DNA from: DAHUYF01 sp035945115
GTDB taxonomy: Bacteria; Pseudomonadota; Alphaproteobacteria; ATCC43930; CGMCC-115725
NCBI GenBank assembly: GCA_035945115.1
Contig: DASZAN010000059.1
Coordinates: 59,283 to 123,282 of the forward strand
Length of the DNA stretch: 64,000 nucleotides
Reading direction: 5' to 3'
This document shows positions 9,064 to 18,842 of this stretch, piece after piece (the stretch's first letter is position 1; every line of letters starts with the position of its first letter). The position numbers and the translations under genes are program-made. The notes under the pieces were generated by a model that was given only the letters and a program-made list of their open reading frames with translations, did no database searches and was not told the origin of the DNA.

Positions 9064-9591
9064 CTATTTAACCGCGGCGCAGGCGATGCGTGCGCCGCCG
9101 CCACCGAGCGGCGCCGGCTGATCGGCATAATTGTCGCCGCCGGCATGAATGACGATCGCGTGGCCCTTTACGTCCTTCACCTTGAGATGCGGCGCCACTA
9201 CCGGCGTCTTGGCATTGCCATTGGCATCGACCACGAGAACCGGCAAGTCGCCCTTGTGTCCGTCGGCGCTCTCGGGACCTAGATGCTTGCCGGTATTCGC
9301 GGGATCGAAGTGACCCCCCGCGGCAAAGCCCGCCGTCATCTTGCCGTTGTTCTCCGCCGCTCCGCAATTGCCGTTGGCATGGACGTGAAAGCCATGCGGG
9401 CCCGGCGGCAAGCCCTTCATCGTCGGCGTGATCTTCAGGCCACCTTTGGTATCGCTGAGCTTGAGTTTGCCGATCGCGGCGCCGACGCCGCTCTCGTCGA
9501 TCTTGTTCACGGTGGCGGTGGCGTTCGCCGCCTCCGCCGTTCCCGCCGCACACAAGACGGCGCCGAACGCCAAGGCAATGACCGTCTTCAT
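9064..9591 (-). CDS. sodC: periplasmic Cu/Zn superoxide dismutase
   Basis: Dismutates superoxide in the periplasm. ATG 9591 is preceded by GGGGAGG at good spacing and starts a 22-residue signal peptide ending GTAEAA. Metal ligands fit the family: His69 and His71 in HGFHVH, His94, bridging His103, His112, Asp115 and His144. Cys76 and Cys171 are placed for the conserved disulfide. At 175 residues it is full length. It stands between the SCP2 gene (30 bp downstream) and a broken DUF72 gene on the other strand, apparently as its own unit. Confidence 0.95.
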   Translation of the reverse strand: MKTVIALAFGAVLCAAGTAEAANATATVNKIDESGVGAAIGKLKLSDTKGGLKITPTMKGLPPGPHGFHVHANGNCGAAENNGKMTAGFAAGGHFDPANTGKHLGPESADGHKGDLPVLVVDANGNAKTPVVAPHLKVKDVKGHAIVIHAGGDNYADQPAPLGGGGARIACAAVK

Positions 9592-9754
9592 CGCTCGCCT
9601 CCCCGAAAGCGCCTTCGCCGCGGCGACATTAGGCCCCGCCATAACGAAAGGCTAATCAACTCATAGGGAGGCAAAGAGACGAGTTTGTCGTTCACCAGAC
9701 ATGGGGCGCGCGCCCCCCTCATTTGTTTGTTATCGGGGTCCGATCGTCATCTCA

Positions 9755-10258
9755 ATGATCGGCATTGGCATCTCGGGCTGGCTCTAACCCTCATGGCGGG
9801 ACAATTTCTACCCCAAGGACCTGCCGCACCGGCGCGAGCTCGGATTCGCCAGTCGTGGCCTTTAACACGGTCGAGTGGCCGCGGCGGCCCTGGCGCGGCG
9901 ACGGAGCCGGCGCATCATGGCGAGGCGGAGCCTCCTCGAACCGGCGGCGGTCACGCCCATCCGGCACGCCTTCGAGGTCCGCCATCGCAGCTTTGCCGAC
10001 CCTCGCTTCTTCGCTCTGCTGCGTCGCGCCGGCGCCGCCTTGGCCATCTCGGACGCCCCGAGTGGCCGCACTTTGAGAAGCTCACCGCCGGTTTCGTCTA
10101 CATACGGTTGCATGGAGCAGAGAAACTCTATACCTGCGGCTATGACCTCCCAGACGCTCGACCATTGGGCCGAACGAATTCGGCAATGGACGCGACCCCC
10201 GCGGCCCCCCGACGCTATGTCTGTTTCGGACAATGACGCGAAGCGGCGGGCCTGTTGA
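9755..10258 (+). pseudogene. degraded DUF72-family gene
   Basis: ATG 9755 opens GIGISGWL, then an in-frame stop, then WRDNFYPKDLPHRRELGFAS, the usual DUF72 N-terminus. A shift gives FNTVEW, as in the family's FNxVEIN. Further on, PIRHAFEVRHRSFADP and LLRRAGAALAISD lie in one frame, WPHFEKLTAGFVYIRLHG and EKLYTCGY in another, and LDHWAERIRQW then DNDAKRRA back in the first. Much of the middle is missing, since the total is about 500 bp against about 800 for an intact gene. Stops, at least three frame changes and an internal deletion make this a clear pseudogene. Confidence 0.8.
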
Positions 10259-10470
10259 CGCTCGGCGCTGGCGGAACGTCTCGGCCTCACCCGACCGGGG
10301 GAGGCTTCCCGCCCCGTCCTTGCGAGAAAATCGCTCCCGGTGGGTCAGTAGCGTTTTTCAGGCTTCCCAACGACCGAAGAACCCACCATATTCCTGCGGT
10401 CACTTTTGACCCGCCGGTATCCCTCGAGGGAGAGGGCGGAAACATCGGAAAAGTGCGAGAGACTTCGATC

Positions 10471-12114
<1,644 letters not shown>

Positions 12115-12146
12115 CCCTCGCATCTTCGGTTGGTGTTTGCGAAATT

Positions 12147-12193
12147 CCCCCTCAGCCTGACCCTCTCCCCAGTGGGGAGAGGGAATGAGGGGG
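12147..12193. repeat. palindromic intergenic element / hairpin
   Basis: Nested palindrome: an inner CCCTCTCCCC-AGT-GGGGAGAGGG hairpin inside outer CCCCCTCA and TGAGGGGG arms. It lies between the sigma-factor stop and the Sco1 gene, and the same vocabulary recurs at 54006-54118. It may terminate sigma-factor transcription. Confidence 0.65.
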
Positions 12194-12223
12194 CTCGCGC
12201 AGCGAGCTAGCGCGGAGCGCTCT

Positions 12224-12814
12224 GTGTCAGCCGCTCAACGTGGCTTAATCATTTTCCTGATCGGCCTCGGCGTGGTGCTGGGTGTGTTCGTCGCCGGCCA
12301 TTGGTGGAACCGCGAGCCGCAGAATTTCGTCGCGGCCGCGATCGGGGGCCCTTTTACGCTCACCGATCAGAACGGTGTCGTTCGCCGCGGTAGTGATTTC
12401 CACGGCAAGCTGATGCTGATCTATTTCGGCTATACTTATTGCCCGGACGCGTGCCCGGCGGCGCTCACGGTGATGACGAGCGCGCTTGACGAGGTGGGCG
12501 AAGTGGCAACGGATGTGCAGCCGATTTTCATCACCGTCGATCCAGAGCGGGATACGGTGGCGCAGATGAAGTCTTACGCGTCGAACTTCGATCCGCGCTT
12601 GCTCGCGCTCACCGGCAGCGTCGCGGAAACCACCGCGGCGGCGCGCGCCTACCGCATCTATTTCGAGAAGGTGAGGCCCGAGGGCGCCGGCGATTATCTC
12701 GTCGACCATTCCTCGCTCACTTTCCTCATGGGCCGCGACGGCAAGTTCCTGACATATTTCGGCCCCGAGGTCACCGCCGACCAGATGGCGGTGGCGATCA
12801 AGAAATATCTGTGA
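12224..12814 (+). CDS. Sco1/SenC-family copper chaperone
   Basis: Membrane-anchored thioredoxin-fold protein that delivers copper to the CuA site of cytochrome c oxidase or acts as a thiol reductase. One N-terminal membrane helix (LIIFLIGLGVVLGVFVAG) is followed by the domain with the copper-binding CPDAC and the distal His in VDHSS. GTG 12224 with GGAG at 6-bp spacing is preferred; ATG 12185 lies inside the palindromic element and is less likely. The stop overlaps the cobB start (GTGA), so the two are translationally coupled. No oxidase genes are in view. Confidence 0.93.
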   Translation: MSAAQRGLIIFLIGLGVVLGVFVAGHWWNREPQNFVAAAIGGPFTLTDQNGVVRRGSDFHGKLMLIYFGYTYCPDACPAALTVMTSALDEVGEVATDVQPIFITVDPERDTVAQMKSYASNFDPRLLALTGSVAETTAAARAYRIYFEKVRPEGAGDYLVDHSSLTFLMGRDGKFLTYFGPEVTADQMAVAIKKYL

Positions 12815-14121
12815 GCCGCGGGCTCATCCTCGCGGCGCCGGCGTCGGGGAGCGGCAAGACAACGCTCACCCTGGCGCTGCTCCGTCACTTGAAGCGGCGC
12901 GGTGAGCGCATCGCCTCGGCCAAGGTCGGGCCCGACTACATCGATGCCGCGTTTCATGCCGCCGCATCCGGTACGCCCTGCCTCAATCTCGATTGCTGGT
13001 CGATGCGGCGCGAGACCATCGCCGCGCTCGTGGGCACGCTCGAGCGCGCCGCCGACATCGTCCTCTGCGAGGGGGCGATGGGGCTGTTCGACGGCGCCGG
13101 CAGCGCCGGGCGCGGCTCGACCGGCGATCTCGCGGCCCTTACCGGTTGGCCTGTCGTGCTGATCGTGGACGTGGCGGGCCAGGCGGGATCGGCAGCCGCG
13201 CTGCTCCGCGGCTTCATGAGCCATCGTGCCGACGTGCCGGTGGCGGCTGTGATCTTCAATCGCGTCGGCGGCCCGCGCCATGCGGCCATGCTCGAAAATT
13301 CCGTGCGCACCGCGCTCCCCGAGCTGCGGATTCTCGGCCATGTACCGCGCCATGCCGAGCTCGCGCTGCCGGAACGGCATCTCGGGCTTGTGCAAGCAGC
13401 GGAGCATCCGGATCTCCCGGGCTTTCTCGATCGCGCCGCCGAGCTGGTATCGGGTGCCATCGATCTCGACGCGCTGCTGGCGCTGGCGCGGCCAAGCCGC
13501 ATCGCCGCCCTCCCCGCGGCGCGGCCGCTTTCGCCCTTGGGCCAGCGCATCGCCGTGGCACGCGACGTGGCGTTCGCCTTCGCCTATCCGGCGATGCTCG
13601 AGGGCTGGCGCCAGGCTGGTGCCGAGTTGAGATTCTTCTCGCCGCTGGCCGACGAGGCGCCGGATGCCGATGCCGATGCCGTCTTCCTGCCGGGCGGATA
13701 TCCCGAGCTCCACGCCGGCGCGTTGGCGGCGCGCGGCAACTTCCTGCGCGGCCTGCGCCGCGCGGCGAAGCGCGCCGCCATTTACGGCGAATGCGGCGGC
13801 TATATGGTGTTGGGGCAAGGGCTCGTCGATGCCGCGGGCCAACGCCACGCCATGGCGGGGCTCCTGCCGCTCGAAACAAGCTTCGCCGAGCGCCGCCGAG
13901 CGCTCGGCTATCGCCAGGCCGCACTCACCGCAACCGGTCCGCTGGGCGCGGCCGGCACCGGCTTCCGCGGCCACGAATTTCACTACGCGACGATCGCCAC
14001 CGAAGGCGCGGGCACAGCGCTCTTCACCGTCACCGACGCGGACGGCGGCGCCTTGGGCGCGGCGGGACGCGTCGACGGCCGCGTCATGGGCTCCTTCCTC
14101 CACCTCGTCGATCGCGCGTGA
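12811..14121 (+). CDS. cobB: cobyrinate a,c-diamide synthase
   Basis: ATP- and glutamine-dependent amidation of the a and c side chains of the cobalamin precursor. GTG 12811 starts SRGLILAAPASGSGKTTLT, the P-loop of the dethiobiotin-synthetase-like N-terminal domain, with KVGPDYIDAAFH following. The C-terminal type 1 glutamine amidotransferase domain has FLPGGYPELHA and the nucleophile in YGECGGYMVLG, and a late His in RGHEFHYA. The 436 residues match the family. Whether the substrate is cobyrinate or hydrogenobyrinate cannot be told. It overlaps the Sco1 gene by 4 bp; no other cobalamin genes are in the window. Confidence 0.93.
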   Translation: MSRGLILAAPASGSGKTTLTLALLRHLKRRGERIASAKVGPDYIDAAFHAAASGTPCLNLDCWSMRRETIAALVGTLERAADIVLCEGAMGLFDGAGSAGRGSTGDLAALTGWPVVLIVDVAGQAGSAAALLRGFMSHRADVPVAAVIFNRVGGPRHAAMLENSVRTALPELRILGHVPRHAELALPERHLGLVQAAEHPDLPGFLDRAAELVSGAIDLDALLALARPSRIAALPAARPLSPLGQRIAVARDVAFAFAYPAMLEGWRQAGAELRFFSPLADEAPDADADAVFLPGGYPELHAGALAARGNFLRGLRRAAKRAAIYGECGGYMVLGQGLVDAAGQRHAMAGLLPLETSFAERRRALGYRQAALTATGPLGAAGTGFRGHEFHYATIATEGAGTALFTVTDADGGALGAAGRVDGRVMGSFLHLVDRA

Positions 14122-14145
14122 TTTGCCGCCATACCGGCCACCATT

Positions 14146-16692
14146 TCAGGTCGCCAATCGGCTGCGCCAGATCGGTTTCAGTAGATCCAAAGCGACAAGC
14201 GTCGCTAGTCCGGCCCCGAAACAGATTGCCACGTCATCGCTGTGTAGTGGGCCGAAATGGAAGAGCGCCCGCGCGGGAAGCCAGAGAAGTACGACGCTCA
14301 GCAGCGCGCTAATCGCACCGATGACCCACCAGAGGGCAGCATTCGGTTGCTTGTGCGCGGCTCTGAGCGAGGAGCCGAACGAGCGGTTGGTGAAAATCAA
14401 ACCGACATTCGCGAAGACGAGCGAAACAAACGCCAGCGCCCGCGCTTCCGCTTCGACCAGGCCGTTTTGAAGAGCAATGACGTAGATGGCGGCGACAAGG
14501 GTAAGGACGAAACCGCCTTGGAGCAGGCTCCATACGACGAGTGAGCCCGAAAACAGCGGGCTGCGCGGGTCGCGAGGCGGCCGAGCCATGATGTCGGCTT
14601 CCTCGGCTTCGGCCTCGAACACGATCGAACAGACAGGGTCGATCACCATCTCCAGGAAGGCGATGTGCACCGGGGTCAAAATGAGCGGCCAGCCAAAGAG
14701 AAGCGGCAACAACGACAGCCCGGCGATCGGCACGTGGACCGCGAGGATGTAGCCCATCGCCTTTCTGAGATTGTCATAGATGCGACGGCCCAATCGTATG
14801 GTTCGGACGATCGAGCCGAAATCATCATCCAAGAGCACGATCGCGGCGGCCTCGCGGGCGACATCGGTGCCACGGCCGCCCATGGCAACCCCGATATGGG
14901 CGGCCTTGAGCGACGGCGCATCGTTGACGCCGTCGCCCGTCATCGCCACCACCTCGCCATTCCCCTTGAGAGCATTGACGATGCGGAGCTTTTGCTCCGG
15001 CATGATGCGGGCAAATATCGAAACTGACCGCACCTGCTTGGCAAGCTCGCCGTCATTCATTGCTGCGAGTTGCTCGCCCGTCACAATGGTTTCGCTGGAG
15101 AGCCCCGCCTGATCCGCGATAGCGCGCGCAGTCGTCGGATAATCGCCTGTGACCATCGCGACGCGAATCCCGGCTGCATAACACTCCTCAATCGCCGCAG
15201 GCACGGTCGGCCGAAGCGGGTCGGCAAGGCCGATGAGGCCCAGAAACTCGAAGCCAATGCCGCGCTGTGTCTCAGGAAGTGTTGCCGTGGCAAAAGAACC
15301 GCTCGCCACCCCAAGAACTCGCAACCCGCGCGACGCCATCTCATCCGCATCACGCCGCATGGCCCTGAGGGGCGTCGCGTCCAAATGGCAGAGAGCACCG
15401 ATCGCCTCGGGCGCGCCTTTTGCGGCAACGACATATGCTGCGCCGGCATCCCGGTCTTGCCAGACTTGCGTCATCGCCAGGAGCGCGGGGGTTATGCCGT
15501 AGGAACGAACGAGAGCCCAATGACGTGGCCGCGCTTCAGTCCCGAAAAAAGCGACGCCGAGGGCATGGATCGCCTTCTCCATGGGATCGTAAGGCTCCGG
15601 CGCGGATGCAAGAATTCCAAATTCGGCGAGTTTGCGAAATTCTGCCGAGGGCATCGGTCGCCCGGTCTCGGAAGGACGAAGAACGTCGCCCGCGCAGCGC
15701 AATTCGGCGACGGCCATCCGGTTCTGAGTGAGCGTGCCGGTCTTGTCGCTGCAAAGAACGGTGGCCGCGCCCAGTGTTTCGATGGCGGCCGCCCGGCGCG
15801 TCAGCACGCGCGCCTGCGAAATCCGCCAAGCGCCCATCACCATGAAGACCGTGAGCACGAGGGGGAACTCTTCGGGCAGCATCGACATGCTGAGCGCGAG
15901 CCCGCCAAGCAAGCCCTCAAGCCAGGTGCCGCGAAGGACGCCATAGAGCGCGACCACGATGGCGCTCAGTCCCAGCCCGAAACCGGCAAGGACATTCACC
16001 AGCCGCTGAGTTTGGCGGCGGAGCAGAGGTGGCTCCGGTTCGATCGTGCCAAGCGCCTGACCGATCTTCCCGATCTCGCTCCGGGCTCCGGTCGCGGTCA
16101 CTTCCGCCAAGCCATGCCCGCGGACGACCAGACTTCCGGAGAAGACGAGGGGGAGATCGTCTCCGCCGGGACGCGGGTTGCCGCCAATCGCCCCGCCTAC
16201 GCTTTTCCTCACCGGCACGGACTCGCCGGTGAGCAACGACTCGTCGGTCTCTATGTCTTGGCCTGAGAGCAGCACCGCGTCGGCGGGAACGCGATCGCCC
16301 TCCGCGATGACGATGACATCGCCGCGGACGACGTCGCGGCCGGGAATTCGCTTTCGGATACCCTGCCGAACCACGAGGGCACGTGGACTCGTCAGGTCGC
16401 GCAAGGCTTCAAGCACGCGTTCGCTGCGCGTTTCCTGCACGATCGTGATGGCAACCGAAATGGTCGCGAACACGATCAGAAGCAATGCCTCGCCCAAGTC
16501 ACCGAGGACGAGATAGACGACGCCCGCGCCGACCAAAAGCGCGAACATCGGTTCGCGAAACACGTCGGCTACGATACGAAAGATCGTCCGGTGGCCGGCG
16601 CGCGGGAACTCATTGCGTCCTTCCGATGCGAGCCGAGCAGCGGCCTCGTTTTCGGAGAGACCCGCTAAGCGCGATGGATCATCCCTCGACAT
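14146..16692 (-). CDS. cation-transporting P-type ATPase (P2-like)
   Basis: Inner-membrane ion pump of 848 residues. Visible: cation-ATPase N-terminal domain (1-60), actuator motif TGES (155-158), ion-site helix MLPEEFP (272-277), phosphorylated Asp316 in CSDKTGTLT, the hinge TGDGVNDAPSLKAAHIGVAMG in part, and C-terminal membrane helices. PEEFP replaces the PEGLP of typical SERCA-like pumps, so calcium specificity is not assured; Mg, Mn or K are possible. The small membrane gene 45 bp upstream is probably cotranscribed from the FNR-type box at 17006. A P2 ATPase in a low-oxygen regulon recalls CtpF of the mycobacterial DosR regulon, as an analogy only. Confidence 0.92.
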   Translation of the reverse strand: MSRDDPSRLAGLSENEAAARLASEGRNEFPRAGHRTIFRIVADVFREPMFALLVGAGVVYLVLGDLGEALLLIVFATISVAITIVQETRSERVLEALRDLTSPRALVVRQGIRKRIPGRDVVRGDVIVIAEGDRVPADAVLLSGQDIETDESLLTGESVPVRKSVGGAIGGNPRPGGDDLPLVFSGSLVVRGHGLAEVTATGARSEIGKIGQALGTIEPEPPLLRRQTQRLVNVLAGFGLGLSAIVVALYGVLRGTWLEGLLGGLALSMSMLPEEFPLVLTVFMVMGAWRISQARVLTRRAAAIETLGAATVLCSDKTGTLTQNRMAVAELRCAGDVLRPSETGRPMPSAEFRKLAEFGILASAPEPYDPMEKAIHALGVAFFGTEARPRHWALVRSYGITPALLAMTQVWQDRDAGAAYVVAAKGAPEAIGALCHLDATPLRAMRRDADEMASRGLRVLGVASGSFATATLPETQRGIGFEFLGLIGLADPLRPTVPAAIEECYAAGIRVAMVTGDYPTTARAIADQAGLSSETIVTGEQLAAMNDGELAKQVRSVSIFARIMPEQKLRIVNALKGNGEVVAMTGDGVNDAPSLKAAHIGVAMGGRGTDVAREAAAIVLLDDDFGSIVRTIRLGRRIYDNLRKAMGYILAVHVPIAGLSLLPLLFGWPLILTPVHIAFLEMVIDPVCSIVFEAEAEEADIMARPPRDPRSPLFSGSLVVWSLLQGGFVLTLVAAIYVIALQNGLVEAEARALAFVSLVFANVGLIFTNRSFGSSLRAAHKQPNAALWWVIGAISALLSVVLLWLPARALFHFGPLHSDDVAICFGAGLATLVALDLLKPIWRSRLAT

Positions 16693-16737
16693 CGCCCTCT
16701 CTCTGTCGATGGCCGAAATGCGCCCGTCGCTCGAGGG

Positions 16738-16971
16738 TCAGCGCTTCAATCGATGCTTCTGGTGCCAGACGCCGTAAAGCGCAGCTCCGAGGAGGGCGAA
16801 CATCGCGATCCTGGTCAGGATGGCTGCCAAATTGTGAATGACGAGGTGAGGGTCGTTCCAGGCATTGTACCCACCGAGCTCCGGTGGCAGCACAAGCGTC
16901 AACAGCGAAAGGACCGCAGCCAGAGCGGCACCGCGCAATGCCCATGTCAGTGTTGTCGATCGTCGCGTCAT
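16738..16971 (-). CDS. small two-helix membrane protein upstream of the P-type ATPase
   Basis: A 77-residue protein from ATG 16971 with two hydrophobic segments (LRGAALAAVLSLLTLVLPP and LTRIAMFALLGAALYGVW) and a basic C-terminus HQKHRLKR. No family recognised. It precedes the P-type ATPase by 45 bp on the same strand, which suggests a joint transcript and perhaps an accessory subunit or regulator of the pump. The FNR-type box 17006-17019 is centred about 41 bp before this ATG, so the start may be slightly misplaced or the message very short-leadered. Confidence 0.6.
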   Translation of the reverse strand: MTRRSTTLTWALRGAALAAVLSLLTLVLPPELGGYNAWNDPHLVIHNLAAILTRIAMFALLGAALYGVWHQKHRLKR

Positions 16972-17005
16972 CAATTGATACTGCTTTCCCTTCGAGCGAC
17001 CGGCG

Positions 17006-17019
17006 TTGACCCATGTCAA
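17006..17019. promoter_or_regulatory. FNR/FixK-type box between divergent genes
   Basis: TTGACCCATGTCAA, matching the TTGAN-N4-NTCAA palindrome of Crp/Fnr regulators. It lies between the small membrane/P-type ATPase operon (minus) and the ExoD gene (plus), 35 and 46 bp from their starts, so one site could serve both directions. Confidence 0.7.
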
Positions 17020-17065
17020 TGTCGTCCGGCCGCGGAAATGGCGACCTTTGGCGATGGTTGATGAC

Positions 17066-17707
17066 ATGGCAATGCCAGACGATCGATCACGGGCGGGGCT
17101 GCTTGATGGATATCAACATCTTTCCAGGGCCTTAGACGAGTTGGCGGCCTCCATTCGAACGGAACGCGTCGCTCTGGAGACCATCAATCAATTTCTCGGG
17201 CGGCGCTCGATCGGTGCGTTGCTTCTGATTCTCGCCCTCCCGATGTGGATGCCGATCCCCGCGCCGGGCATATCCGTCGCCTTCGGCGTGCCGCTCGTTC
17301 TCGTCTCGGCACAGCTCCTTGTCGGCCGCCACTCCGCTTGGCTGCCTCGCTGGTTCGCGCGGCGTTCGATCGCTGGAAGCGAACTCCGAACCCTCATCGC
17401 GAAGGCGCGCCCCACGCTTCGCGTCCTCGAACGTATCGTGCGGCCTCGGCTTAGCTGGTTGGCAGCAGACTGGGCGATGTTTCCGGTTGGCGGCATCTGC
17501 CTCGTCTTGTCCCTTGTGATAACGCTTCCCATCCCGTTGGGCCACATGATCCCGGGCGCGGCGATATCCTTCTTGGCTTTGGGATTGATCGAGCGCGATG
17601 GATTGGCGGTTGGCGTCGGCCTCATCACAGCGACGCTCGGGCTCGCTATCGTCGCCTTCGCCTCGACGGGCCTGATTTTGGCGGTGCGCGCCTCGCTCCC
17701 GCCGTAA
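17066..17707 (+). CDS. ExoD-family membrane protein
   Basis: Integral membrane protein of the ExoD family, named from a rhizobial exopolysaccharide and alkaline-tolerance locus; the biochemical activity is not established. Typical parts: an N-terminal helical stretch with LDELAASIRTERVALETI, then membrane segments with ALPMWMPIPAPGISVAFGVP, ADWAMFPVGGICLVLSLVI and LPIPLGHMIPGAAISFLALG. ATG 17066 is chosen; 17054 and 17072 are alternatives. The FNR-type box 46 bp upstream suggests oxygen-linked expression. Length 213 residues is normal. Confidence 0.85.
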   Translation: MAMPDDRSRAGLLDGYQHLSRALDELAASIRTERVALETINQFLGRRSIGALLLILALPMWMPIPAPGISVAFGVPLVLVSAQLLVGRHSAWLPRWFARRSIAGSELRTLIAKARPTLRVLERIVRPRLSWLAADWAMFPVGGICLVLSLVITLPIPLGHMIPGAAISFLALGLIERDGLAVGVGLITATLGLAIVAFASTGLILAVRASLPP

Positions 17708-17796
17708 TGCGGTCACGACTCTGGTCGAGCGAGCCCGATTTGCCACCACGTCTAGCTGACGTGGAACTTGAACTCGCCGATGGGCCGACTGGGCCG

Positions 17797-18219
17797 TCAG
17801 CGCCGCGCGGGCGCCTTGAGTGTTTTCAAATAGGCAACCACATACACCTGCTCGGCCGGATCGCTAATCGCTGGATGTGGCATCAGTGTGCTTGGGACCA
17901 GGTGCGCGGGATCTGCAATCCAAGTGCGGAGAGTCTCTTCCGTCCAAGTCAGTCCGGACTTCTTCAAAGCGTCGGAATAAGGGAAACCTGCGGTAGCCGC
18001 GGCTGACCGACCAACGACGCCCCTCAGGTCGGGGCCATACGCGCGCACGCCAGCCACGTGGGTATGACAGATCGCGCAGTGGTCGGAAAAAAGCTTGCGA
18101 CCCGCCGCCTGCTCGGCCTCGATGATGTCGAAAGTCTTAGGAAGATATTGCGCCAGGGCCGCGGACCCCATTGCGACGGCCGCAACGGTCACCGTAAACG
18201 CCAGCACGAGATGTTTCAT
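17797..18219 (-). CDS. class I cytochrome c, periplasmic
   Basis: Small exported electron carrier of 140 residues. ATG 18219 has GGAG at 7-bp spacing and begins a signal peptide ending ALAQ. Haem attachment motif CAICH lies at about residues 50-54, with the GPDLRGVVGRSAA segment after it and a candidate axial Met in STLMPHP. The pattern fits cytochrome c2/c550-like proteins. It is divergent from the CDP-archaeol-synthase-like gene. No partner oxidoreductase is adjacent, so its donor and acceptor are unknown. Confidence 0.9.
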   Translation of the reverse strand: MKHLVLAFTVTVAAVAMGSAALAQYLPKTFDIIEAEQAAGRKLFSDHCAICHTHVAGVRAYGPDLRGVVGRSAAATAGFPYSDALKKSGLTWTEETLRTWIADPAHLVPSTLMPHPAISDPAEQVYVVAYLKTLKAPARR

Positions 18220-18353
18220 GATGAGTCTCCTGCGCAACAATCCTGCGGATGCGGCTGTGCCCGATCCAGGCGACCATCTCTCGATGGTACTCAAGAAAGG
18301 TTCCGCGCGGAAGGCAACCGTGTTCCTGGCGGGCCGTCCGCTAACATGCGGGG

Positions 18354-18842
18354 ATGCACGCGGCAACGATTCTTCAATCCCTCGCGTTGTTGGCGATCGC
18401 GAACAGCACACCGCTCTTCGCGAAAAAGCTTTTCGGCAACTGGTTTGGCCAGCCGCTCGATGGCGGGATCGCCTTTTTTGACGGGCGGCCGTTGTTCGGG
18501 CGCTCGAAAACCCTGCGCGGCGTCCTCTCGTCGTTGCTCGCCACGACGCTTGGCGCGCTGCTCATTGGCCTCTCGCCCAGGATCGGCATCATCGTGGCGG
18601 TCACCGCCATGGCCGGCGATCTCTTTTCGAGCTTCGTCAAGCGCCGCCTTGCCCTAGCGCCAAGTAGTCAAGCCATCGGTCTCGACCAGGTGCCGGAATC
18701 GCTCTTGCCTCTCTTGGCTTGTCGAACCGCACTGTCGCTGAACGCGATCGATGTCGCGCTCGCGGTCGCGATCTTTTTCGCGGGCGAGCTCGTGCTATCG
18801 CGCCTTCTCTACAAAGCGCATCTCCGGGACGAGCCCTATTAG
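18354..18842 (+). CDS. CDP-archaeol synthase (CarS)-like membrane protein
   Basis: A 162-residue membrane protein of the PF01864 type, the family of archaeal CDP-archaeol synthase. It has the short motifs expected of that group: NSTPLFAKKL near the N-terminus, DGRPLFGRSKTLRG, AMAGDLFSSFVKRRL and LDQVPESLLPLLAC, with four or five hydrophobic segments. In bacteria the substrate is not known; a CTP:lipid-phosphate cytidylyltransferase activity is the natural guess. Its stop overlaps the stop of the convergent metallophosphoesterase gene by 4 bp. Confidence 0.8.
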   Translation: MHAATILQSLALLAIANSTPLFAKKLFGNWFGQPLDGGIAFFDGRPLFGRSKTLRGVLSSLLATTLGALLIGLSPRIGIIVAVTAMAGDLFSSFVKRRLALAPSSQAIGLDQVPESLLPLLACRTALSLNAIDVALAVAIFFAGELVLSRLLYKAHLRDEPY

